This document shows, piece by piece, positions 35,251 to 47,164 of a DNA stretch of 64,000 bases. Numbering within the stretch: the stretch's first letter is position 1; each line of letters begins with the position of its first letter. The notes below the pieces were generated by a model. It saw nothing but the letters and a program-made list of their open reading frames with translations. It did not search any database and was not told the DNA's origin. A program made the translations under genes and the position numbers. This DNA comes from Microthyrium microscopicum (taxonomy: Eukaryota > Ascomycota > Dothideomycetes > Microthyriales > Microthyriaceae), in assembly GCA_010405405.1 (NCBI GenBank), contig MU004230.1, forward strand, positions 3,431,744 through 3,495,743, in the 5' to 3' direction.

Positions 35251-37329
35251 GATGAAGAGTTTGTTTTGATGGTGCGGATTAAGTGCTGTTTATGTGATGG
35301 GGTAAGGGATGATAGCGCGAGTTGATTAATTAGAGAGTATGGTTTGTAGGTGGTGAGATGTAGATGGTGGTGTTGTTGTCTGTTAAGTTGTTTCACAAAA
35401 TATTGATTTAAGCATAGTCCCGTTCAGGCTAGCGTGGTTTTTGGTCTAAAGATTTTGGTGCTCCAACTCCAGAGCTATCTCGAACTCTAACTTCCTACTT
35501 CCTTTTCAGATTCTGCAATGTCTGGACCATGAATTGTTGCCGCGTATTATTTTATCTATGCGTGTACGATATCGAAGACCGGGTCTTGTTCTGAAACCGT
35601 GTATGGTCAGGTTGAAGTCTCGAAGCGCATCCTCCTTGTAAGCTCGACAATGATATGACTCTACTGATGAGTTGAACCTCTTCAGCGCTTTTTAGTTCTT
35701 TCAATTGCCCAAAACCTTGACTTGCCTTTGTCGGACCCCCTTTTCTTGGGCAGTAGAGTACTCTTGCACGTCGCTTTTGAGATATATGAGTGTCAACAGA
35801 GGGCCTCATCAGGTTGATCCTGTAAGGGGCACGAGTCCTTCGGGAATTGATGACGCGCCTCACAATATCACTGATCCATCAATTAGAATGCTATCAAGCT
35901 CCAGCGGCTATTACAGCGGTCGTGGACCGAAATGCCTCGAAACAGAAAGCCAAATGTCTACCAGCCTCTATGATACTGTAGTAGATATGATATTGGTTTC
36001 GCAATTCAGATATTCTTCTCATACAACAGTTGCGAGAGGTACCGAACTATGCTAGCTTTGATACGCATTCAAAAGTGCACAAACTACAAACCGGTACTGC
36101 TGCCCACGGAGTTACGCGGCAGCTTGCGTTGGCAGTCTGCCACGGATCAGCTTGCTTCTTCGCTCATGTTCATCACAAGCATGAACAACTGACAGAAGTT
36201 ATTCTTCATTGCCAATTGAAAAGAATGGAAAAGCTCCAAGTACAAGCACCAAAGCACCTTCGCAATGGCCACTGGATCAAGTATACGCCAAAGGTTGTGG
36301 GGGCTGTCTGCCAAATCCAGCGACAACAAGCTGGCCATCTTGCCGGTAAGCTCACTTTTACTCATCGCAATGCTCACCTATACAGGAAATTTCTTAGAGC
36401 ATTTACAAACTTGCGATTGGGCAGAATTCTGACATTAATATAGGTGACACCAAAACTGAACTGATCAGCCCTAGGAGCAGCCATGCGTGGTTCGATCCCG
36501 AAATGAGATGCCAAAAGATCGACCAGAATTGGATTGGAGCAATTAGCCATTCAGAATCATTTCATTGGATGAACTCACTATGGGAATCCGTGGAGGACAT
36601 GAATTAACCTAGCCTCATCATACCTCAATATGTACATTCAAGCCAAGGTGAGGGCTCCCCTGGGACTGGTTGCAGTCACTTGCCCCATCAATATACATCG
36701 AGTTACTTGGAGTTGTAAGTTGGTCCAGTGTCAAAGGTGATTCTAAACCCTATCGCTCTGCCATGTGGATCGCGCCAGACAAGACAAATCTATATTGCTA
36801 ACCACAAAGTCTCTATAACAGGCAAAACTTGAATCATAGAGTTCCAAATACATTAGAACCAAAGGAATCAAACAAAAATGACTTGTATAGAAGATATCTC
36901 AACTCTAAAGATACCGGTCAGGTACATTTTCAGGCACAGTCGCGAGCATTTGCCAAAGCTCTCTTGAACGCATCTAGATCGTGTCTATCTATTCATATCA
37001 CGAGTACAATTGATTGTAGCATGCATCCCAAAGATCCCATCGCAACTTAGATTACTGTCGATTCACTTCAAGATTGAACCCTGACATTTACAGGCCCTCT
37101 CTGATAACGCCGCGTCCTATATGAGCCGTTCCGATTCTGGGGGAGTCTGTTATTACTCTATCTTGCTTAAAAGCGCTTAAACCCCAGTTTCCCCCATCAT
37201 CGCGTTCGGGTCTAAAGTAACATCTTCAACGTTCATTTTCGACCTCTCAGCAAGATACCAGTATCACTTGATTTCTCTACCACACTCATTGAACTTTAAG
37301 AGGAGCAAAACAATTGCAAACAATAAACG
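35251..37329. other. Intergenic, 2.1 kb
   Basis: It lies between the starts of ISY1 and the SURNod19-like gene. Open frames at 35552-35863, 35705-36055 and 36030-36443 overlap, lack motifs and mostly begin at non-ATG codons. A B-box-like GGTTCGATCCC at 36489-36499 does not sit in a tRNA fold. No gene recognised. Confidence 0.5.
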
Positions 37330-38481
37330 ATGAGACTCGAATCATTCCTACTGCCTCTCGCAGTGTCGGCTGCCGTCGTCGAGAGACAACTTGGTGGTGC
37401 CAAAGTCGCTGGTATCACAAAGCTCACGCCAGAAGTCAATCCAAAAGCCACTCGTCAGGTCACCAGATTTGGACCACTGACAGTGAAAGGAAAAGTAAGT
37501 TACCAATTCGGGCGCTTAAACATAAATTGACTTCGAAACAGTCCGCAGGTGGTGACAGTGGTCAACAAAACTGGATATGGACCATTCGAGATGGGCTTTG
37601 CAGAAACTGCACAGTCCTCAAGGGTCACGTTGGACTTGCAAACGTTGATGGTACACCAGTCTCACCAAACAATGACGTTTATATCCACCACATCCTGACA
37701 TTCGACACAACCAAGAAACAAAAGAGCTTCTTGTCAGGTTGTGCCTCAGGCGCAGCTGGCCTGGGAGGCGCCAAGTTCATTGGATCAGGAGAGGATAACA
37801 ACAATGTTGCTGTGTGGTACACTGCTCGGGATGGTAAATCCAACAACGGATTCCACATTGGAAGCTCAGACAGCTTTATGATGAACATTGATCTTGTCAG
37901 CTATCATGCAAATACCAAGCAGATTTATCTTACGATGGATATGGAATATCTCCCAGGTCTACAAGGAGCTGACGCTCGGTATGTATCTCGACCCTGGATG
38001 GAGTGTCTTGGGCTAACAATCATTTAGCGAAACCCTCCTGAGTGTGACCGGATGCGGTGTTCCATCGATCAAAATTTCACAAACTGGACCCACCAACACA
38101 ACCAGTGGCAAATATACATTCACTGAAGACGGTACCATTCTCGGAGCCAAGGGTCACTTGCACGTACGTTGTTCGTCAACTTCTACCATTTCTATCTGCT
38201 AACAGAAACAGGCCGGTGGAGAGAAGATGGTTATGTACATCAACGGCAAGTTTGCATGCGAGAGCAAGGCTATGTATGGAGGCGCGAAAGGTGAAAATGC
38301 CATTGACGAAATGTCCCTCTGCACAACCAGCGGTATCAAGGTCAAGAAAGGCGATGTTATGACCATGACCGCCGAGTATGATGTTTCCAAGCACCCGGTT
38401 CGCCATGAGTCTCATGGAATGGGTGCCGGCATGGCAGATATCATGGGCATGTTTGACCTTATTTTCGCAGCGCATTCTTAA
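37330..38481 (+). CDS. Secreted SURNod19-like protein
   Basis: Exons 37330-37494, 37542-37978, 38028-38163 and 38212-38481 encode 335 residues. The N-terminus (MRLESFLLPLAVSAAVVERQ) is a signal peptide. The mature part has CRNCTVLKGHVGLANVDGT followed by an IHHILTFDTTKK motif, resembling the stress up-regulated Nod19 (SURNod19) domain, in which a Cys-rich strand leads into an H-H copper-monooxygenase-like segment. Near the C-terminus are GGEKMVMYINGKFACES and a His/Met-rich stretch (HPVRHESHGMGAGMAD). Related proteins occur widely in fungi without known function; metal binding is a guess. The last intron ends AACAGAAACAG, so a six-base acceptor shift is possible. Confidence 0.8.
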
Positions 38482-39367
38482 ACTGCTCAACTGAGCTGAT
38501 CGACAACGTTTGAAAAATCGTACCAATCCAGCATAAGGACTTACTCTGTAAATATTATACCATTTGTGCTTTGCAACGTCCTGACTATCTCTCGTGATAC
38601 GTAAGCCAGTGAACAGTCTCTTCCTGAATATAAGGCTGAGATTACCTTGCCATGAAACATATCCACCATGAAGCACAAGCCAGATCCTACCAAAGTAGCG
38701 GCTTATAGGCCTGCGACATAGCTTCCTATCCATTTCAGCTTTAACCAAATATCATAGATGCTGATGTGGGAACCTAAAAAGCATTCCTATCATCATTTGA
38801 CAAGGCTGAGAGCACGCTAACCATATATGGAAGGTACATGCGCAACGTGGTCAAAGACCCAAAGGCAGTCGCGACTCGCGAGCCAGTACCGTAGAGAATC
38901 CTGCAGATGCAGGTTGTCTAAACCTATTTGAGATTTCAAAATTTGAATATTTCACCAATCATGTTCTATAGACTGGCACTTTGGTAATCGAATAGTTGGA
39001 ATACCACACATTCGATACGAGAGAGCCAGCAAACTGGGACTTAGTAAGCTCCAAATTTGAAATCCCAAATAGGTTTAGACAACCTGCATCTGCAGGATTC
39101 TCTACGGTAACCTACAACTTCAACATCTCCACTACTACCTTCTAGACTTCTAGTACTCATCAGGTCTTTCACTATCAACGCCAACTCCATCAGAAGCAGC
39201 TTACTGGATTGATACTAGACTTTACTGAGTTTATCGTTCCTACTGGCCGTATTTCGATTAGTTGGCGTCCGTTGGATCCTGCGGCCTCATTATTCATAGG
39301 ATCACGGTGACCTCACAGGTTCGCCTACAGCACTTTGAATGCAAGACTCCAGATACTTTGACTCATA
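38482..39367. other. Intergenic carrying a MITE
   Basis: 3' region of the SURNod19-like gene and promoter of TFB1, with the inverted-repeat element listed separately. Otherwise nothing. Confidence 0.6.
38889..39107. mobile_element. 219-bp MITE with 56-57-bp terminal inverted repeats and TA target duplication
   Basis: The left arm 38889-38945 and the reverse complement of the right arm 39052-39107 begin CCGTAGAGAATCCTGCAGAT and match along 56-57 bases except for one substitution and one single-base indel. The element is flanked on both sides by TA (38887-38888 and 39108-39109), the target duplication expected of Tc1/mariner-type elements. The 106-bp centre has no coding frame. It is therefore a non-autonomous element, and near-identical arms suggest recent insertion. 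It lies 260 bp upstream of the TFB1 start. Confidence 0.85.
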
Positions 39368-41263
39368 ATGGCTCCTCCGGTCAAAGCATCGGTAGTCTAT
39401 AAAAAGGTGGATGGAATTTTATCCATCACCAAAGATAGACAGCTTGTTCTTTTCACGCCAAATGTTCCACCATCATCTCCCCCAACCCTGAAAATCCATA
39501 CTTCTGAGATCCGAAGTAAGCATGCATGTAGAGATGCATATTGAATTCTTGCTGATTGCTCAGATCTACAGCAAACCCCCGCTACTAAAGCCAAGGTCTC
39601 TGTCAAAATCGTCGTTCAACCGCCTGGTGGGCCAGCTCCCGAAAACTATGTCTTCGTATTCTCATCCACCACCGCTGCTCGCGCTGAGGCCGAGGCAATA
39701 ATGGATCCTCTCAAAGAGGTGTACGCCAACAATCTCAAATCAACAACTTCGGCATCAACGCCAAATGCCCCAGTAGGCTCATCTCCGGCTGCCTCTGGTC
39801 CACTGGCAATGGCACAAGTCACGGCATCAAAGACTCAGGATGTACTATCTGACGCAACGCTACTCTCGGATTTTAGTCTCCAGAAGAGTTTGCTTGATAA
39901 GAATGCTCAACTTCATCAGCGTTTCAATGAAGCTTTCAAAAAGCTCAAGAACGAGGCTGACGCAATTCCACTGGACCAGTTTTCAAAGCAATTCTGGTCG
40001 CCTAGAATTCATCTTCTCCGTGCCCATGCTATGGAGCGTTCACAGACCCAAGGAACCTACAATGTGTTTTCTGCGGTCAAACCACAGCGAAACAATGAGG
40101 GTGTTGTCACTTTAAAACTTAGCAAGGAACAGATACAGTTAATATTCGCCCAACATCCGCTAGTCCGGAGAATATACGACGACTTAGTGCCAAATAGAAA
40201 GAAAGAGGGTGAATTCTGGTCTGATTTCTTCGTAAGCAGACTCTTTCGGAAACTAAAGGGCGAGAAGTTCACCGCCTCGGACGTTGCGGCAATACCTGAT
40301 CTGGATAAATACCTGGATTATAACGAAGATGCTGATACTGGCCCTCTGTTTGCCGTCCCAAACATTCCACGCTTTCTGGATGTCGAAGGAAACGAGCAAG
40401 ATCATCCAGAGACATACGGCAATGACGACGAAACGCAACGCCCAGAGAAAGACCAAGGGTTGTTGAGAAAACTTAACACCATGAGTGGGAAAATGATGGC
40501 AAATGTAGCTCCTTTCGATAGAAGCAATCTGCATGGACCTGTTGGAATGGACGAAAAGACGTTTGACGAACTCCAACTCAAAGATCTTCAAGGGGCTGAA
40601 GTGGATAATCGAATCTCACTCAACATCAAGGAGACACATGGACTATTCGCTGGTTCGTCAGCTCGGAATGGGCAATCATCAACGGTCAGTTCCGCTGCAG
40701 CAATGTCAGACTTCAAGCGACAGCTTCTTGAACCTATCGGAACACCACTGGAGTTCAATGACACGTCCAAGCGCCAGGCAGCGAGCACATCAAAAGGCTT
40801 AATGAAAAGTATCAAGCAGCGAAGGAGTCTGTTATCCATCATATCCGATGCCGATACAGGACTTTCTCGCCCAACGATTGACTCCGCAATCATGACCCAT
40901 AACACCACCATCGAATTCTTACATTACTTTTGGGACGTGTATCTGTCTGGAGATGAAGGTCGAACCGGAGAGCTTGCAAAACTTGTGGAGACCCTTCACA
41001 AATCCCTTGAGCGAATAGAGGCTGTAGCAACAGAGGCAGACACAGAGCTTCAGCAAAAGCAAGAGGATCAGCGTTTGAAGGATCAGGAATTCTTCAAAAG
41101 AACCGGTAAACGTATAAGAGCACAAAATGATGCGTCAGGTGGCGGCAAAGCTCTACATGACCTGCTGAAATCTACTGAAATGGCAGTCAAATATGCGGAA
41201 ACTCAGTATCAACGAACGTACCAAGAACAGGTTGCTCAGAATGGAGCACAAGTTCAAACTTAA
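39368..41263 (+). CDS. TFB1: TFIIH core subunit Tfb1 (p62)
   Basis: Exon 1 39368-39515 and exon 2 39564-41263 (intron GTAAGC...TCAG, 48 nt) encode 615 residues; yeast Tfb1 has 642. The N-terminal PH domain (about 1-110) begins VKASVVYKKVDGILSITKD. Two BSD domains follow, the first around LLDKNAQLHQRFNEAFKKL...DQFSKQFW and the second with RRIYDDLVPNRKKEGEFWSDF. The C-terminal third is helical (EFLHYFWDVYLSG, then a coiled coil). TFIIH acts in RNA polymerase II initiation and nucleotide excision repair. The second exon keeps one frame throughout with no break. Confidence 0.95.
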
Positions 41264-42731
41264 TAGATCAGAGAAGGGACTCTGTAATTGATGAAATCAT
41301 TTGATCACTTACCATTCTCCAGATTTTAGTACGTCTTCTCACTTGCCATACTGAATGAACCTACAAAGGTTGTCGAAGGTAAGAGGCGACAGGAAAGGTA
41401 GTTTTTACTAGAACTCTGAACTCAAACGTTGTTGATCTTGAAGATCTTACGATTATGTTCTAGACCTTGGGCCTGGACTTTGGCATGCAGCCTTACCTTA
41501 TGCACAATCTGGTTGGCCACTTGGTGTTTTTGCGCACTTAATGAACATGGCACCTATCCCCAAAATATTTCTCCGTTCCTCCGCTCTGCTCATACTATAA
41601 ATGCTTCATGAAGCTTTCATTTCGAATGCGTGATAGTGCAATCGCCAAAAAAAGAACAAGAAACGCAGGAATGCTTTGGCAAAGTCTACAGGGCGATTCC
41701 GAGAAAGTTCGGAGGATGAGTTGGCGGCAATCGCGGAACTACCTCACTTTCTGCGTTGTGCAAACGCTTCCATTTCCATCAATTTACGCTCTCATATCAA
41801 AATGTTATACCGTCAAATCAATAATGACAATCGCCAAGATGAGCCACGTCAATATTGTAGCCCATGTCCCAATAAAGATCCATTTTACCTGCAAGCCATG
41901 ATCCAGTTTTGCACTACTGAGATGCCTCAGATGCTGGTCTTTGTATGACGCAACTATCCTACATACTATATAAATGGAGTGGCCTGATGTTTCTATGCCT
42001 TGACGTCCCCACAGTCTTGTCACTAGGCATATCTTATTGGTGCGGCAGAAACAACTCTAGACGTTATAAGCAGACATTGATGCGAATCCAGGTATGTATG
42101 AATGGTTCTTGAGTAATTCCTATAAGTCGCAGCTATGCACCAAGTTACTCTGTTCCGGTTCCGCCCATGATCCGTCTAGTCCTCTCGAAGACGTCCGTCG
42201 TAATTCACCCCTTGTAGTACGAGGGTATGCAAATAGCAACAGAGCATCTCACGCATCTCAAAATGTTGACAGCGATCGAACTTCAAGGCAATACTTGGCT
42301 GGAAAGTGAAAGAATATTTGGCTAATATATGCTCCTAGGTCTCCAAACAGTCCGAACTGGACGACTGTACCATCATGGTCAGGATGAAAATGCTATGCAT
42401 GATATAATATACTTGGACAAAGTCAACAAGCTACAGGATATCGTAAAAGGTCATTGATCTCTAGCAAGAGCATTAGGATAATGAAATCGTTCTCTCGGAG
42501 CCCACGGCTTGAACCGGGGCTGGTGATATTCGGCCCCGTAAGGCATCTTCTTTGATGGCTGCATCTGGCGCCAGGTATCATCTTGATGTTTGTTGCTGAT
42601 GAAATAACTTCTGTTGCTTCCAAGGAATATTGACCAACACTGGACTTCGTGGAGTCATTTGAATCCATTGGCATCTTTTGAACCGGTTACGGCCAGGGTA
42701 AGTCAATCCTCCAGGACTGCAAATTTGCTCA
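41264..42731. other. Intergenic; possible extra exon of the neighbouring minus-strand gene at its right end
   Basis: Mostly without coding signal. On the minus strand 42595-42451 stays open and reads like protein (KKMPYGAEYHQPRFKPWAP...). It joins in frame to the gene at 42732-43516 through a candidate intron 42741-42596 (GTATCG donor, TCATCAG acceptor), which would give that gene a longer C-terminus. Confidence 0.4.
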
Positions 42732-43516
42732 TCATCGATACAGTTCTCGAATAGGATCATACATGGATGTTCGAGGCGAAGTAGGATCACTCCCTATCGA
42801 AGGAAGAGTCAGCAGCGAGGTCTTTATCACCATGCCAGCTTGGTAAGCCTTACCGCCCAGGAATTGTGGTGGTGCATGGCTAACGTCCTGGAGGCCAGCA
42901 TTGGTAGGATAATATCCTGATCCGCGATGGCTTCGATTGCGATTTCGCTCATCACGGTATCGAAAGACATGCCAGAGGCACCAACGAATGACCCAGTTGT
43001 CCCACTGGGAGCCGTCTTGAAAGTTGCCCTTGGCATACTGCTCGCGGGTGGTGGGTGAGGATAAAGCGTAGATCTCGCAGACCGCTTTGTACTGTGCTGT
43101 TTCCATGATCATATTTGACGAAAATGGAGGCTTCAGGCCTGGTGTTGACTGTGCTTGGGGCGTCAAATTTTCGAAAACGCACATTCTTTCTCGAGCAGCG
43201 GCAGCCTCGTCCTGTTACCAAAATCAATTTGCGTCCAGCCTAAAGCACGATAAGAATAACATACCATCATGTCTCGATAAACTCTTCTATCTTGGGAGTT
43301 GTCCTCGCACAACCGCATGTGTTCTAGAAACTCCTTTTTGGACTTGCTTGGTGATAGTCGACTGAGTGTCATGGTGGATGGCTCTCCAAATGATATGATT
43401 ATATCCAACAGACTTGGAACCATCACAGTTTTGAAGATATACTGAGACTGTTTTTGGAGGTTTATCGTCGGTATGTCGATCGAGAGAAGGCGATTGTTGT
43501 TCAAGCTGACCATCAT
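42732..43516 (-). CDS. Hypothetical protein, spliced, unrecognised
   Basis: Exon 1 43516-43265 and exon 2 43211-42732 (intron GTATGT...ACAG, 53 nt) give 243 residues starting MMVSLNNNRLLSIDIPTINL. The middle reads DEAAAARERMCVFENLTPQAQ, then TREQYAKGNFQDGSQWDNWV and WCLWHVFRYRDERNRNRS; no known domain is recognised. Exon 2 contains a 60-nt stretch (42853-42794) with GTAAGG donor, GCTGAC branch and TAG acceptor that is a multiple of three and stop-free, so it is probably a further intron whose removal deletes 20 residues. A further C-terminal exon at 42595-42451 is possible. With both changes the product would be about 268 residues. Expression data would settle the model. Confidence 0.5.
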
Positions 43517-46500
43517 AGGCTAATCAACCACGTCATGTGATTACTGGATATAAATGATGGGACGATGGGGAATGATTAGGCACAGGAATGGTGCTGTATA
43601 AGAGGGGCGCTCTTGGATCGACTGCAAGAGCCGAAGGACTATCCTATGAGAGACAACAAAGTGGTGCTTCCAAGGCGCCGGAGTTCAAGGGCGGAGCGGG
43701 TTGGTCGGATGCTGAGGATCGCTTCCCGAAGAGAGAATGCAGTCGAAGTGGGCCACTCTCTAATAAGAGGATTACTGTACGGTCGTTGGATGCCCAATGT
43801 CGAAACTGCTTTGGTAATGCAGGGTGTCGCTCTTAGCCCCCTTTCAGTGCCCGAGTGCTTGAAATGGGTGGTCTGATGATCAATACGAACAAAAGATGTG
43901 TCCAAGAGCAACAAGATTGAGAATTGAGTCGATAGACAGAGGGGACAAGAAGAAGAAACGGCTAGGCTATGTCGGTCTTATTATCAAAGAATATGAAAAG
44001 AGAAAAGAATCATTGGTGAAGCTTCTGGGAAAGACAGAGGATATGCAGGATCGGAAATCCGTCAGCACTTCGCCTAGCAATAACCCTCGGATCAGGTACA
44101 TCAAGCCAGTGGCATATCCAACCACACGATCCTCGGCTGCCGTCAGTGAAATATCTCCGGTAAGAGTGGCTCGAGTGCATACCCTCGACATCATCCTGAA
44201 TGAGAAGCGCCTCAAGACGCTAAGGAGGGTGTCAATTGGGGGTATCCACTTGGCCCAATGTAAAATTGACGACAATCGGTGTCGAAGTCTTGGGAGGATA
44301 TGGTGGCTAGAGAAAGCTAAGGAGGTTTTGGAGACTATGCAGACATGCCGAAGCTCTTTTCCACACATCTACGAGAAATGGCTTGAGCCTTGACAGCACG
44401 CACTATACAACAGTATACCGTGGGGTGTATCGCTAGTCTTCATACCAGGAGCTGTATTATGACGCATACCAGCACCCAGAGCCTGATGCTGGCCAGACTA
44501 CTCTAAAGCTGGAGGAGTAGAAGAGAGTTCGATCCGCAAGTGTATTGGAATCATTTGTTATGGCCCTGCAGGGTTGGGCAGCATCGGCACACCGTTTCCG
44601 GTAGTAGGAAGTCTTGGTGCAGGAACCGTATAGTAGGTGATGATACGAATTAGAGGTGAAATTTCTGTAGCGGCGTAGACTGGTGAGGGAAAAATGGTGG
44701 CTTGCAGCCAGCCTGGAAACCCAAACCCAAACAGAAGCAAGGTTGGCACTCTGCATGTTCAATTTGACTTTTGAGTTATCAGACCACCCATTAATTGAGA
44801 CCAGACCTGAGAGACGTGACAATCGACATGGACATCTCAACCTTCCGTCTGTCGTGAAGTCGAGAAAGGCGGTTTCTGGATATCGAGTTGAAAAAGGTAT
44901 GATTGACAGGGCGCAAAAGCAGGCTCCAGTAGTATTGGAGAAACAGCCTGCATTACGCAGAAGGCAGCGGTTGCGTGCATAAACTCTGGTAAGCTCGAGG
45001 GCAGAGTTCAACGAAAGGAACTTTTACTATCTCGTTCACACCGGCGCAATTCGAAGCAGTGAGGTTGGCGAAAGCCGGGATCTTCAGCTGCGATTGACTG
45101 GCGACTGGGCCTAGAACAACGCCGCCGATGAGAGCTTGTAAGGCAAGATCGTGTCTGCGCTGGCTGCTGCAAGGCGTCGCCTTACTGGGAAATCACTCAA
45201 ATCCAATAATCTTAGACCCTGCTCGACTGTCCAAATAAGGATTTCATTGTTGATCTGACACTTTGAAGGTTCGTTCTTCGAGAGTCGAGACTGACAGCAG
45301 AAGGCTAGAGGTGATGGAAATAGGTCAGCGACCACAAATACAATGATCTAGTCGTCGATAGACTCAGAGAACATCTGCGTGTAGGCTGAGTTGCAGTCCT
45401 GGAGCAAACAGATGATACTGATTTACCGCATAACATTGCTCACTTGGGTATTGCTACCTCCTGAAGCAGTGGAGAAAAACCAACCAAATTCAGAATATCG
45501 CGCTAGTGCATCTTGTCCACGAGGTCCCGGGATGAGCTCGTGTATGCCGCTTCTCCACTATGCTAAAATTTAGCCATTATTTGGTTACGAATCCAGCAAA
45601 ACCTTGAATCTCTCGCCGTCGATTCGAGTTTAGTGTGCCATATGGCAATGGAACTGACGCAATGCAAGGCAACGCTTCGTACTTTTTCTCGCTTGCTGCA
45701 ACAAAAGACTGGGCAAGAGGAGAGACATACATAGTACCTTTAGCACTTGGCGGTTCGTGTGCTTGAAGTAGGATGTGATACCCTTCCAGTATCCAGGTAG
45801 CCCCAGTCCTGTCCATAGCAGAGCCAATGACTTACCTTGCTCGTCGGTTAAAGCTCGACAATCGCCAAATCGAGGCTAAAGTCTAGTCCCGCTTGGGCTG
45901 CTGCTCAGTCGGAAGTCCCAACCCGAGCTGATGGATCGTGGAAACGGCCCGCTCAAACCCAGCAAAAACGTGGTTCTCACATCTTTTGGTAAATCGTAAT
46001 TGTCCTTGTTCGCTATCATTGGTTACACCTTGCTCACCACACTCCGCAAGGTTTGCTTTGGAGATCTTTCCTTGATCTCCAATTGCAAAACGTAAAGTCA
46101 AGTAAGCGAAGATCAAGTCGGGACACGGCGACGCCGAAAGTGTGGGCTCTCTTAAGATTCAAGCTAAACAGCCCTGCGAGTCAAAGCCAACATAATATGC
46201 CAACCACACTCATGCTCAACCTAGTTCGTGGTTGAAAAATGGCCTGATTCCAGCTCCTCACGTCCAAGTCCGCAGGCTTGCCGCCAAAGGTTGGACGGTA
46301 TCGGAGTCTACCGAGCCACAAAGTCTTGACTGTTCACCACAGTGAGCCAGTGACCACCCACATTCGTCCGTCCGATAAAGCTCGGAGGTTTTCTGTTCTT
46401 CTGGGCATATCGATTCATCGAATAATCGAACGAGGGCCAGCATGCTTGCTTTGATAGTTGCAGGCCGGCTGCACACTAGCTGCCGCGTTGGGACCAAATT

Positions 46501-47164
46501 CTCTGATTCGGGACACCAACACGCGAGCGACAAGGAAGCACCTGCAAGCTGATGGGGTCACAGCAGCTGGGTTCAACGACAGAAGCACAGTGCAGGTATC
46601 AAACCTTCTTTTGTTCTGCCAGTTACCTTGTGATGGGCGTTGTCTTTTACAGTCGAATGCGTCAAAAGGGGCAAGAAACGTGGAATGCAATGCAGGTGCC
46701 ACATGGGTAATGCTTTTTCTTGTGGCTTGAATCCAATCGAAAGGTTTCCACGTGGCATGTGGAAAATAGAAATACAAAAGTATCCGCGATCGTTTCGATG
46801 GTCTGAAGCAATGCGCATCAAGCTACTCTACTTTAGGAGCGCTGCGTGATGCTACCGAGATGTCTCTTCCCTTATTCTTTGTTGATATCCATATTACCAG
46901 ACACAATCGTCCGAGTGCATTAATGAGCGGTGAGAAGTTCAATATCTAGCTGTGATACACGATAGTATCAGTGGGTTTTGTTTGGTCTCTCTAGATTACA
47001 AGTCTGGCGTGCTTGAACATTGGGACCAGATATTTCATACAATGGAAGTCTTCCACTCTGACTCCTCTTAATTCGATCTATCGTTTTTTGAATAGTAATA
47101 AAATTTGTAAGATATCTAAAGAGGAGCAGCGATTTGTGTATTTTGAAAGGGGGTTGGTTTTACT
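43517..47164. other. Gene-poor region, 3.6 kb
   Basis: No recognisable gene, transposon domain or repeat structure. The best open frame is an ATG-started 165-codon frame at 43896-44393 (+), rich in Lys/Arg with no motif; a 184-codon frame at 44457-45011 (-) lacks an ATG near its start. Short frames at 45577-46116 (-) may be degraded coding sequence but match nothing I know. Base composition shows no strong AT shift of the kind left by repeat-induced mutation. Confidence 0.45.

Noticed and set aside
36480-36510. tRNA B-box-like GGTTCGATCCC
   Set aside because: No pairing T-stem, no A-box at the right distance and no acceptor stem.
42505-42530. tRNA-like GGTTCAAGCC on the minus strand
   Set aside because: The surrounding sequence does not fold as a tRNA and reads better as a possible protein-coding exon.
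44457-45011. 184-codon minus-strand open frame
   Set aside because: It starts at TTG, has its first Met deep inside, and shows no motif; a frame on the opposite strand is equally open.
41264-47164. Relic of a transposon or retroelement
   Set aside because: No transposase, reverse-transcriptase or integrase motif, no terminal repeats and no strong AT bias found by eye.
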